Assembly (NCBI GenBank): GCA_016858145.1
Contig: JAEHOE010000001.1
Location: 434,001 to 498,000 of the forward strand
Reading direction: 5' to 3'
DNA from: Edaphochlamys debaryana
Lineage: Eukaryota > Chlorophyta > Chlorophyceae > Chlamydomonadales
DNA: 64,000 nt
The notes under the pieces are model-generated. The model was not told where the DNA came from. It did no database searches and saw only the letters and a program-made list of their open reading frames with translations. Shown here piece after piece: positions 24,501 through 36,000 of this stretch (positions within the stretch are counted from its first letter, which is position 1; each line of letters opens with the position of its first letter). The translations under genes and the position numbers were made by a program.

Positions 24501-27048
24501 CAGATCCGGCGACTCAGGGCCCAGGATCGAATCCAGTAGGTCGTCCAGGGAGGGGCACGCCACGTCATCCAGTTCGTACACGCACCCGGGCGGGCAGGGC
24601 GGCAGCGGCGGCAGCGCCATCGCCGCCGCCGTGTCCCCGCCGTCGGCTGCGTCCCCGCCGCCGCCGCCGCCGCCGCCAATGGTGGCGCGACGCCAGGGCG
24701 AATCCGAGAGCGCCATCCCCACAGCCGTGCGCGGCCGCGCTGAAGCACCGCCACCGCTTCCGCCGCCGCCGCTGCCAGCACCGCCGCTGGCGGCAGCGCC
24801 GGCACCGCTAGCACCTCCGGCGCTGCCCGTTCGGGCGGCGGCGCGCCTCCGCCGCTCTCGCTCCCGCTCTGCGCGCTTGGCGAGCCGCGGCGGTAGGTCG
24901 GCGGCTTGGGGCCATAGGAAGACGGTCCGCGGCAGGAGGCGCAGGAAGGGGGTGGCTCCCAGCTCTGACAGGAGCCAGGACCAGGCCTGGGGTGGGGTAG
25001 GTTGCAGGGATGCGGCGGGGGCGCAGGGGTGTGTTCTGGGACGTATGACACAGAGCACGGACGGTAGGTGCACAGGTATCCTTGAATCAAGCCCGGAGCC
25101 CTCAGAAGCACGCCTCTGCCGGTATCCACCACCCGTCACCCACCCGCGGAGGCACCGCAGAGCCCAGGGAGAGGTACGCCTCCGCCACCACCGCCACCCC
25201 CTGCTGAGCCGCCCATTCGGGGAAGGCCCTCGCGACGTCGAACCCGCCGCCGCCGCGGGCGCCGCCGGCACCGGGAGCCGCCGCGGCAGCATCCAGTCCC
25301 TGGATGGCCGGGACCAGCCGCGGCGGCAGGAGCAGCTCGAAGGGGGTGGGGAGCGCCGGGGCCGAGGAGCTGCCGCTACGGTGCCTGGCGGCGGCGGCGG
25401 CGGCGGCGGCGGCAGAGGTGCCCTTGGCCTTGGCGCTGGCGGAGGCGGGGCAGCGGACGGCGGTGCCGGCGGCCGTGAGCACGATGGCGACGGAGCAGAG
25501 GTCCGCCAGCAGCGACGCGCGCTGCGCCGCGGCGGCGGCGGTCCCGCCGCCGCCGCCACCTCCGCCACCTCCGCCGCCAGCCTTGGTCGGCGACAGCAGA
25601 GAGGCTTGGGCCGCTTGTGCCATGCGGCCGGGCTTCTGAGGTGTGCCGCCGCCGCCGCCGCCGCTGCTGCCATCCGCCGCCGCATCTGGTCCGTCAGGCG
25701 GCTGCAGCAGTCCGGCGACCAAGGGGAAGGCCAGGCAGGCAACCAGCGTCGCCGGCGGCACCTGGACGCCCGCCGCCACCACGCTGTCGTACGACTTGAG
25801 TAATGGGCGTACGGCGAGGTCGTACACGTCGCCCGCCTCCAGCTGCCGTACGCCGAGCTCGCGCAGGCCGGCGAGGAGCACCGCGCGCTGGTCGCCGGGG
25901 GGCAGGGCGGAGATGAGATCCGGATCCAGGAACTTGATCTTGGAGGAGTGCACGCCACCCGCGCGAGATTGTCGCAGGGGCGATAAGAGCGGCTCCAGGG
26001 ATGCCGGGAGCTTGACCGCCGTCAGCAGGGCCAGCAGGCCGCCGTCGTCAGCGGCGGCGGCGCCGCCGCCGCCGCCGTCATCGCCGCCAGGCAGGAGGAA
26101 GACCTGGCCGCCGCCGCCACCGCCGCCGCCGCCGGCAGTGCCGGAGCCTGCCGCCGGGATCCAGTCGCCCCGGCCTCCGCCGCCGGCGAGGACGGGCAGC
26201 AGCGGCAGGGCACGCAGCGTCGCCCAAAGCTTGTCGGCGGCGTGCCGGGCGCCGCCGCCACCGCCGCCCCCCAGGCCGCCGCCGCCGCCGCCGCCGAGGC
26301 CCAGGGCGCTGAAGATGACGAGCAGGAGGCGGGCGAGCAGCCCAAGGCCGATCCCGCCGCCGCCACCGCCGCCGCCGCCAGCCTCGCCGTCGCCAACGGC
26401 CGACGCCTCCGCTGGCGGCTTGTGCGCGGGCGCATGGGTTGAGAGGAGCATCTCCAACAGAGCCACCTGGACAGGGGGCGGGGGGAGAGGGGAGGGGCAG
26501 TACCGGTATGGGTGGGGACGACTTGCCGACCAACCTTTGCGGCTCTAGCATCGGCGGCCCAAGTCACAGGGGCAGTGAACGAGCTCCTCACCTCTGTCGG
26601 CCCACCAGCCCCCACCACCACCACGGTCTGCCCCAAACAACCCTCCGCCTCCCCTCCCCTCCCCACCCCCCACCATGTCCCCCGCCGCGAAGTCCACCAC
26701 CCCCAGCAGCGCCCGCAGCCGGGGCGAGGCATGCAGGGGGGCCACCGCCTCGGACACGAAGTACAGCGGAGCGGAGCGCGGCCTGGGGGGAGGGTGTGTG
26801 AGGGGGGTAGGGGAATGGGGAGGCGAGAGACGGGGAAGGGGGCGGGCGGGCGGGGATGAGCGGGGTCAGGAGCTGCGCCCGCTGCCCCCCGCACACGCTG
26901 TCCCCAGGGGGAAGGTGGATAACGTGAGGGACGGGCTCTGTGAGTGCTGCTTCCCCAAAAGCCCTGGCCCGGGTCCCCCTGGCGCGCGCCCCCGCCTCAG
27001 ACTCCTCTCCTCGACAGAGGGTCAGCACGCCCACCCCCGCTCACGTGT

Positions 27049-27088
<40 letters not shown>

Positions 27089-30000
27089 GCATGCCCGCCT
27101 CCCCCAGCAGCTCCCGCACGCGGGGGTCGTGGCACACGCGCAGTTGGTGCCGACCGGGGCTCAGCATCTGGGGGCAGGGGTGGAGCGGGGGCAGGATTAG
27201 CGGGTGGCAGGTTGGTGGCAGGAGCACGGAGACCACAAAGAGGGGTGGGAGTGTGCAAAGGCAAAAGAGAGCAGGTCACGGCAGGGCCAGGGGCGGGGCC
27301 GGTGCTGAGCGGTGCTGAGCGGTTGTGTTGGCTGGAGGAGTCATGGCGGAGGCCACAGCAGCCCTTCCCCCCAAGCACCCCCCCCATCCCCTCGTCTACC
27401 TGGCCGCAGGTGGTGGGCAGGCGGATGACGGAGCGGGCTGCCTCGGCGATTCGCTGGGGCAGGGGCGAGAACAGGTCCTGGGGGGGAGACGGCCGATGGG
27501 AATCAAAACGGGCAGGGGCAGAAGAAGTGAGCGGTAGGACCGACGACCACTCCCAAGCAGGGCCCTGTCTCGGCCTCCACACTTGATCCGCCACATGCAC
27601 CGCCCCACCTGCGGCTCGTCCGGCAGGGGCACGCAGCTGAGCCAGTAGTTGAGCCAGCCGTGGGGGGGCAGCGCCATGCAGGGGCTGGGGCCGGGGCCGG
27701 GGCCGGGGCCGGCGGCAGAGGGTCCCTCGGCCCCTGCCCCTGTCCCTGCCCCCGCGGCCCCCGAGGTCGCTGCCACTGAGTCCAGCTTCTGCATCTCCGC
27801 CAGGGACCTGGGAGGGGGGAGGAGGTGAACGCTCAAGCGTGCCAGTTTGAGCATGTCTGGGAGAGCAGGAGTTGAGTTGCTGGGACCCGTGCCTCCCCCT
27901 GCCCTTCACCCCTCGGAACCCCTCTTCTCGCCCTCCCGCAGAGGGCCCCCCCACCTGGCGAAGAGCTGCGGGATGCGGGCGGCCAGCATCTGGTTCCACG
28001 CACTGCCGCTGTCAACCGCCTCCCTGCGGGGGGGGGGGGGGGGCACCGAACGAGGAGCGCCGGGAGGGGAGGGGCCGCGGTCTCAGGTCTACCCCGTACC
28101 CGGACTGGGGTGCGTTAGGCTGGGCCGTCACGTGCAGATTGCACGTGAGTACACACGTGGGGTACCGAAGCCGTACGCACAAGCCGCACACCAGGTGCCG
28201 TACCTGCTGGTCGTGACGATGAAGTCTGCGTTGACCGTGAACCGCAGGCCGTAGTCACGTGTGGGCAGGTAGGCGAACACCTCCTGACGTGGCGGCCGGG
28301 GCAACTGCCGGGTCAGCGGGCCCCCGCCCAGGTCCGGGCCGCCGGGCACACGGGCGGCGGCGGCGGAAGAGGAGGAGTCGCCGGCGGCCTCGGCCGCTGC
28401 TGCCGCCGCCGCTGCCGCTGCCGCCGCGGCGGCGGCGATGTCGGCGGCTGCCCCCAGGTCGAACGCGAGCGAGACCTCTGTCTCGCCCAGCTCGGCAACG
28501 GAGAGGTCGCCGCTGGGGGTAAGGCGGGGCGAGCGATAAGGCATGTGAGGCGTGAGAACTGAAACGTGGGGCCTCAGACGCAGTGTGTGGCCCCAAGAGT
28601 CCCACAGCAAGGCATTGCCAGGAGGCCTTTCCAGAGCCCTGTCGCCCCTACCACTCCCCACCACGCCCCCCCTTCCCCCCGGCCCCCACCGGTCCACGGT
28701 GGGTGTGAATGCGTCGCTGACCATGAGCCAGCGGCTCTCCCGCAGGCGCCCGGGGGGGCCGTAGCGCAGCGCCACCAGGCCCCCGCCCAGGGCCTCCTTG
28801 TGGATCTGGGAGCGGGTGGGGGGCGGGTGGGGGGCGGGTGGGGAGGATGGGAAGGATGGGGAAAGGGTGGCTGCCTGTCGCGCCCATATCACGCCGCCCC
28901 GCTGGTCCCGGGCCCCGTAACAGCAGATCTGCCGGTAACTGACGGTTTCCGCACGTCAGTAGCGGAAACCAAGGTTTCCTGCGTTCGGCTAAGCAAAGCC
29001 TGCCGCCCGGAGGGGCGGGGGAACGAGGGGTGTTCCAGCGGGTTCGTGCCGTACGGCACCGCATGGCCGCTGGGCGGGAATGTTAGCGGTAGCGCCGCTT
29101 GGCGCGGGTACTTTCGCGAGTTTCGTCAGATCTGACACCGTCGTGCCTAGCTGTTCCATACCGTTCGGTCCTTGACAGCGACAGCACGGCGGATCGGGCT
29201 CGCCCCACCACCACCCTCGGAAGGACCTCTTTCCTGCTTGCAGGTACCCTACCGCCGGTAGGTGGCGCTACACGCTACACGCTTAACCTCTCTCAGCCTC
29301 GGCTCGGAGCTGGTTCCTATTGTAACATCGCATCCTACCGCCTTCGGCGTCAGCCTACCATTGCGGTGCGTGACGCAATGCGGGAAACCAGGTGCACGGA
29401 CAATCCCAACGCACCTGGATGCTCAGAGCACCGTCCTCGTCTCCATCCTCGGCATCCGCCTCCCTCGCCGCCGCTGCTGCTGCCCCCACGCCCCCTCCGC
29501 CCCCCCGTGCCGCCCCCGAGGCTGCGTCCGTGACCGCCACCCGCCGCAGCTTCTTGAGGAACAGCACCAGCCGGGGGTCCACCTCGGACAGGGCTGTGTG
29601 GTACGGCAGGGGTGTGAAGCGTCACGGTACGACAGGGCGTCAGTCCAATGTGCCTAGAACATGGCATGTGCGCACATGCTCCTTACGCGGCCCCCTGCAC
29701 CTTCACCACCACCACTCACGCCGTCGCAGTGCCTCCACGGCAGCCGCTGCCGCCGCCTCCTCCGCCTCCGGCCCCGGGCCCTGCCCCGCCGCCGCCCCCC
29801 GCGCCGCCGCCAGCGCCAGAGGCAGGCGGATGACGGTGGGTGCCGGGGCGAGGCCCAGCTGGCTGGGGAGGTCGGCCCCGTGGTAGGGGGGCACCAGGGA
29901 GGGAAGCACCTGGGGGGGGGGGCAAAGAAGAGGGGGGGGCAAGAGGTGAGCGGGCGGCATGAAAGGGGATGGGCAGGGGAGAATGACAAAGGGTGAGAGC

Positions 30001-33000
30001 TGGCTGGTGCTGTGCTGCAGATCTCGCGTGGCCGGGTACGGCCATTGCCGATCGCACATCTCACCATGCCCAGGTTGCCGTACAGCGTACGGCTGAAGGT
30101 GACGTGGAAGCCGTTGGAGTGGACCTCGGGTGCGTCGGACACCTGACGGGGGCGAGGGTGGGTGGGTGGGGGCCGCAAGTGTGCGGATGGGGTCAGCGCT
30201 GTGCCAGGGTGCCACACGGGGGGACAGCAGGGACGGAAACACACAAGGAAGCGCCGCCAGCACCCGCTCCCACCTTGAACACGCTCTTGAAGCCGATGCC
30301 CTTCTTGCCGATGTAGCCCCGCTTCTTCTTCTTGCTGGGCAGATGCCATGGGGTGGGGTGGGGACGAAGGGGTTGAAGTGAAGTCCGGTGTGGGAGGAGT
30401 TGCTTCACGTATTGTAAGGATGGCTGCTACCAACGGGCCCGGCACTGGGGCCCCGCACGCCAAGGCTCGGACAGTGCTTGCTGTAGCCCCAGCAAGCCCG
30501 CGCCCCCTCGCGCTCACGTGCTCTGGTTAACATCGCTCAGCGCCCTCACGTCTTGCTCCTGCGTGGGGACAGGCAGGGGCAGGGGAGGGGAGGGGCGCAT
30601 GGGGAACACAGTGCCGGTGCCATGTCGGTGGTTGCAAAGGCATTGCTCCACGGGTCTTCGGATCCCCCCCTGCCTCCTGTGGGGCTCCCGCGCTGTTCTC
30701 GACCCTCCCTCCACTCCGCCATCGACGAGGGGCGTGTAGGCGGCACGGGGGGGCGCGCTCACGCGCGTCTCACCCTGAACCCCGCCTCGTTGTTGAGCAC
30801 CACCAGGGCTGAGGGGGTGAGCACGAACTCGAGGCAGGGCAGCACGCCGGGGGGGTAGGCGTTGTCCTCTGGGGGTGGGGCGGTGTCGTGGGGTGGGTCG
30901 GAACGTGTGGACGGCAGGGAGGACCCGGAGGGCTGCTTGCCGGGAGCCGAGCTCTGGTTCCCCTTGAGCGTCCACCATGCCTCCTATCATCTCCCTTAGC
31001 AAGGGATTGCCCCAATCCCCTTCCCCCCTCATCCCCACCCCCACCCGCGTTCTGCAGCAGCTCCATCACGAAGTGGAGGTCCTTGGAGTAGAGCTGGGCA
31101 GAGAGCTGGGGGGGGGGGGGAGGGGAGGGCCGTTGGGGCCGGAGAGGGACACCAGTGATGGGGACCAGCGCCAGGCCTTGACCATCCTTGACTGGCTTGG
31201 CATCCTGTGCTATCCCCCCGGCAGCGCCACTGCCCCTCTCCGCTGCACCTCACTCTCAGCCCCCTTTCCCCTACCCCTCCCCGCCCCCACCTGCTCCACG
31301 GCGTTGCCCACGCGCTGCGTGTTGCAGCGAATGGTCTCGGCCGCGTCAGGGTCCGTGTACTCCTTATCGATGCCGTACGTCTGTACGGATAAGATATACG
31401 ATAAATGGTTGTACGGCACGGGTAGCTTCACGTCAGGAGCCGGGGGGGGGGCTAGAGCTGCAGAGACAGGCCATGCTGGGCAGCACTGGCAAGGCAAGAC
31501 ATCTGACACGAGACACAAATCCAGCAAAAAAATCCCTCACGTGGCGGATTCGCTCCACTACGGCCGCCGCCGCTGAGAGGCTCTCGGCCGTTTCGCCCCT
31601 GCGAGCGCCTGCCGCCGACGCCACATCCTCCATCTCCGCCGTCGACGCCTGCTGCGCGCCCGCAGAAGCGCCGGCGGCGGCAGCGGCGGCGGTGCCGCCG
31701 CCACTGGCAGCAGCCTCGGCGGCGGACACAGAGGCGCCGGCCTCCGTGCCCTCTGGATGCACCGAAACCCCATCGGGAGCAGCCATCCACGCCTGCTCCC
31801 CGCCTGCCTCGCCACCATCCACCTTCACTGCCCCCTCGGCGTTCCTGCCGCCGGCGCCGCTGCCGCTGCCGCTGCCCTCCGGCGCTGCGGCGGCATCGGA
31901 CGCCGGCGGCGGCGTGCCGGGCCGCTGCGGGGGCCCCGTGGGCGAGGCGGGCGCCTCCGCCGCTTGTACGGCATCGGGCTGGTCATCATGTACGGCAGGT
32001 GGCGGCGCCGGCACGTGTACGGCGGCCCAGTCCTCCAGCCACTCGGTCACCCCTAGGTCCGCCCCCAGCTGGTGCAGGGTGGAGCTGCGGGGGGCGGGCC
32101 CAAGAGGGGCAGAGGTTGGTGGGGGCAGAGGGGCGATGGGAAAGCAGCGTGGTGGGCGATGCAGGTTTGCAGGTGCCATGTAATGGACCCCCGAGAGAGA
32201 TGCCAAGTAACGGAGAACGCTTGTGCACCACGCACAACCCACGAGGAAAGAACACCCGTGCGCACCTGTGGGCTGGGTCGGCCGCCGCCGCCGCCGCCAG
32301 GGCCCCCCGCCAGCCCCGGCCCAGGACGGAGGGGCTCTCCAGGGGGGGCAGCAGCACGCTGTCGGGGGGGGGAAGGCGGGGCGATCCAGATCCAGACACC
32401 GTCAAGGTCAGGGAGGCCCCATTCAAAGCACTCAGCACCTAGCCACCCACCCCGGCCCCCGCCCTCACCGGCTCGCCAGCGCCGCCCTCAGCCCCCGCAG
32501 CGGCACGGCCCCCAGGCAGGCCAGGCAGCAGCGCAATAGGGGCGCAGAGGGGCGGTCGCGGGGGCGGTCGGCGCGGGCCCACAGCCTGCAGCACATGGAG
32601 AGCACGGGGGGCACGGGCGGTGTTGGGGACCCCGAGGTGCAGGCGGATGGGGGCAGCTGGACAGTCCTGGTCGCCCCCCCGAGCCATCGATCCGCCCAAG
32701 TGCACCCCCACCCAGCCACCCCCCGTACGCACCTGCCCGCCGCCGCCTCCGCCTCGCTCTCGGCCCACTGCGCCCAGCGCCCCTCCACCAGGGACTCCAG
32801 GTACTGCCGGGGAGGGGGAGGGGCAGGGAAGATATGCGCCCAGGTTAAGGATTCGCGATGTCAGATCAGCCCCTCACCTTGCTTCCGGCACCCCACCCCA
32901 ATCCCCACACAGGCGTCTTGCACCCACGTTACTCGCCCGCAGCGGCGCCGCCTCCACGCCCCCCGCCTCCGCCACCGCCGCCACCAGCGCCGCCGCCATG

Positions 33001-36000
33001 CCCCGGGGCTCCCCCGCCGCCAGGGCGCACTCAAACATCTGCACAGCGCCCTGAGAGGGAGGGGACGGAGGGGGTGGGTGGGCGGGGAGCGTCAGGCCAG
33101 ACCAGCTGGGCAACACACTAGGTGGTAACAGAAGTTGAGCAGCGATGCCAGGTGTAACGGCACGTGTAAGCATCCAGGCCTCAGGCCTCTGCGCAAGCAC
33201 TACGCGAAATGCAACCGGGGAGGGGGCCGTGGATCGGGGGCCACTGCCCGGAGAGCTAAGGCCAAGCCCCGGGGCCCACCTGCACCCCCATGCCGGCCGG
33301 GACCTTGACCAGCCGCCCTCCGCCCGCCTCCACCGCCCGCCAGGGGCCGCCGGGGCCGCCCAGCAGCGGGGAGCCCCGGGCCCTGGGGAGCCGGGGAGGG
33401 GCAGGTGGGGTGCAGTAGCTGCAGTTTAGTCATGGGGGGCTGCCTGGAAAGGGGCTCCCGCCCCCGGCAGAGGTTTTAGGCCAAGGGGTGATGGCTTCCT
33501 TTGCAGTGAGCACACAGCTGCGGGTGGCAGGTTTGCAAGACGCAACCCTGTGGCGACCATGCCACGTCAGCGCACCTGCCCCAGCTGCCTGCGCCCCGCA
33601 GGAAGGCCTTGAGGGGACCGAGCTGAGGCCCAAACACCTGCCCCCAGGAAGGCCTTGAGGGGACCGAGCTGAGGCCCAAACACCTGCCCCCACAGGGACC
33701 ACTCCCACAGGTCCGACAGCATCGGCGCCGCCGCCAGGCAGGCTGCCGCCGCTGCCGCCAGGTCACCCCCGTCGCCGCCGCCAGGTAGCGCTGCCGCTGC
33801 AGCGGCGGCAGCAGCGGTCGCCGCAGAGGCCGGCGGCGGCGGCGCGAGGCCGTACTCCGGGAGCACCACCTCCGCCGCCAGGCTGGACGGCTGTCGTACG
33901 GCGCTGTCGTACGGCGCCGACGGATTCTGAGCCAGCGCCTCGCGCACAAGGCGGAAGGCGGGGCCGTACCCGAGCGCGGCGGCGCACGGCGCGCCGCACT
34001 GCTTCCGTACAGCCTCGTCCAGCGCCGCCCCCAACGCCTCCTCCTCGTCTGCCTCGTCCTCCCCTGCCCCGCCCCCGGCGGCGCCGTCAGCGGTACCGTC
34101 GGCGGCGCCGCCAGCGGCCCGCCGCCTCGCCGCCGCCGCCACCACCATTGCCGCAAGCGCCGCCACCTCCTCGGCGCCGGGCCCGCTGCCGCCGCCGCCA
34201 CCGACGGCGCCGACGAAGCCGCCGCCGCCGCCGCCGCTGCTGACGGCGCCGCCGGCCAGCTCCGCCGCCAGCTCATGGTTGTCTGCCAGGGCTGCAGGGG
34301 CATCGAGGGGGCGAGGAGAGGCGGGGGGTCACCAGGGTTTCCTGAAGCCACGAGCGCCCTCGCTGCCTCGCTTGCAGCCCATGTCGACACACCCCCGCGC
34401 ATTTCTCATGCCCCTCTTCGCTAGCCACGATCAGGCCTCCCTCCACCTTGTTCTCCGCACCCCCTCGCCCCACCCCCACCCCCCCCCGCCCCGCCCACCC
34501 GCCAGCAGGCTCTCCCCCCGGCCCAGCTCCGCGAACCGCGCCGCCCCCAGCGCCTGGGCCACCCCCGCCTCCAGGGCGGCAAGCGCGCGGAAGGACAGGC
34601 CCTGGGGTGGGGAAGTGGTAGGGAGATTGTGGGATCTTGGGAGGGAGATGGAGGGGGGCTGGAGTGACTACACCAGCGAGGGAGGTAAGACTAAGAAACA
34701 TGGCACCCAAGCCACCCCACAGGCGCGGGTGGCCGAGGACAGGGCAGCTTCCCCCTCTCTCCCGACGCCACCGCCCCGCACCCCACCCCGCCCGCCTCGC
34801 CTGGTTGAGCGCCGCCACCGCCTCCCGCAGCCGCCGCCAGCTGACCGCCGCCGCCACCGGCCGCGCCTCCTCGTCTTCCCGCGCCCCTCCGCCTCCCCCG
34901 CCTGCCGTAACCCCACCCCTGCCCCCGCCCCCGGCCGCCCCCGCCGCCTGCGCCGCCGCCAGGGCCCTGCGGGCGTACCCCGCCAGCGCCATAGCCCCCA
35001 ACAGGGCCCGGTGCAGGGAGCCCGCCACGTCAGCGGCCAGGGCACGAAGGGGCGCCAGGGCCTCGGGGGTGGGAGGGGGGCCGCCAGCGCGGCAGCGCAG
35101 CTTGCGGAGGGAGGACTGCGGGGGGAAAAGGGCGGTTGGTTATCAACCAAGTCGTGAAACAAGCAGCGGCGGCGGAAACACGACGGGTTACTGTAACAAT
35201 AAGACCAACCGCCGTCAACCGCCAACCGCCAACCGCCAACGGCGCAGAGCTCAAAAGCGCACCTGTGGCAGCGCCTGCCCCACCAGCCGTGACCACGTCT
35301 CCGCCAGCGCATCGGGGGCCATGTGGGCCGCGATGGGCCCGCCCCGGGCCCCGCCGGGCCCCGCCCGCGCCGCCGCCATCCCCGCCACCGCCGCCGCCGT
35401 GGCCTCGGCCTCTGCGTCCGCCAGCGCCGCCTGCAGGGTGGCCTCGGTGGCTGGGGAGTCCACCTCCCCCGCTGCCGCCGCCAGCGCCTCCGCTGAGGCC
35501 CCCACGAACTTGGCCAGATGGGCTAGGGAGCGGGGGGGGGGGGGAGATATCGGGTCGGAAGGAGTGGGGAGGCCAGGTCAGGAATGTCGTCCCGTGCGCG
35601 GCCCTTTGTCTAAGACCCTGCCGGTCGCACGCCCCCCGCCGATCCCCGCCCCTCCTGTCTGGGTGAGGGGCAGTCCGGGGGAGGTTGGAGCTGTGGTTGG
35701 CTGGGCCCCTGTCCTACCCTCCTGCCGTGTACCGCACGCGTCCCGCGAGTCCCCCTCCCCCCTCCCCCCAACCCTCCCCTCCCCCACCCTGCAGCTCCTC
35801 CAGCGCCTGCTCCGGCGGCGGCAGCTGCGCCCCCGCGGCCGCCCCCCCCTGCGCCAGGGCCGCGGGCCACTGCCCGGTCTGGGCCAGGGAAAAGTCGGCG
35901 TGCCGCTGCCACTCGGCTCCGTAGTCCTGGGGGGGTGGTGTGGAGGGGGAGGGGGAGGGGGGTCATTTCTTCGAACGGGAAACGAGGGGGAGGGGGGGAG

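Noticed and set aside
24244..25803. 519-codon open frame on the plus strand
   Set aside because: It is antisense to two long NOV exons whose GCC/GGC-rich codons leave few stops in any frame; it has no splice logic and no recognisable domain.
27051..27086. Telomere-like or CRISPR-like repeat
   Set aside because: It is a plain AC dinucleotide run with no spacers.
33567..33683. NOV exon 13 reading through the 46-base repeats
   Set aside because: The read-through frame reaches a stop and gives the wrong phase for exon 14, whereas TCCCT|GTGGGG gives the required phase.
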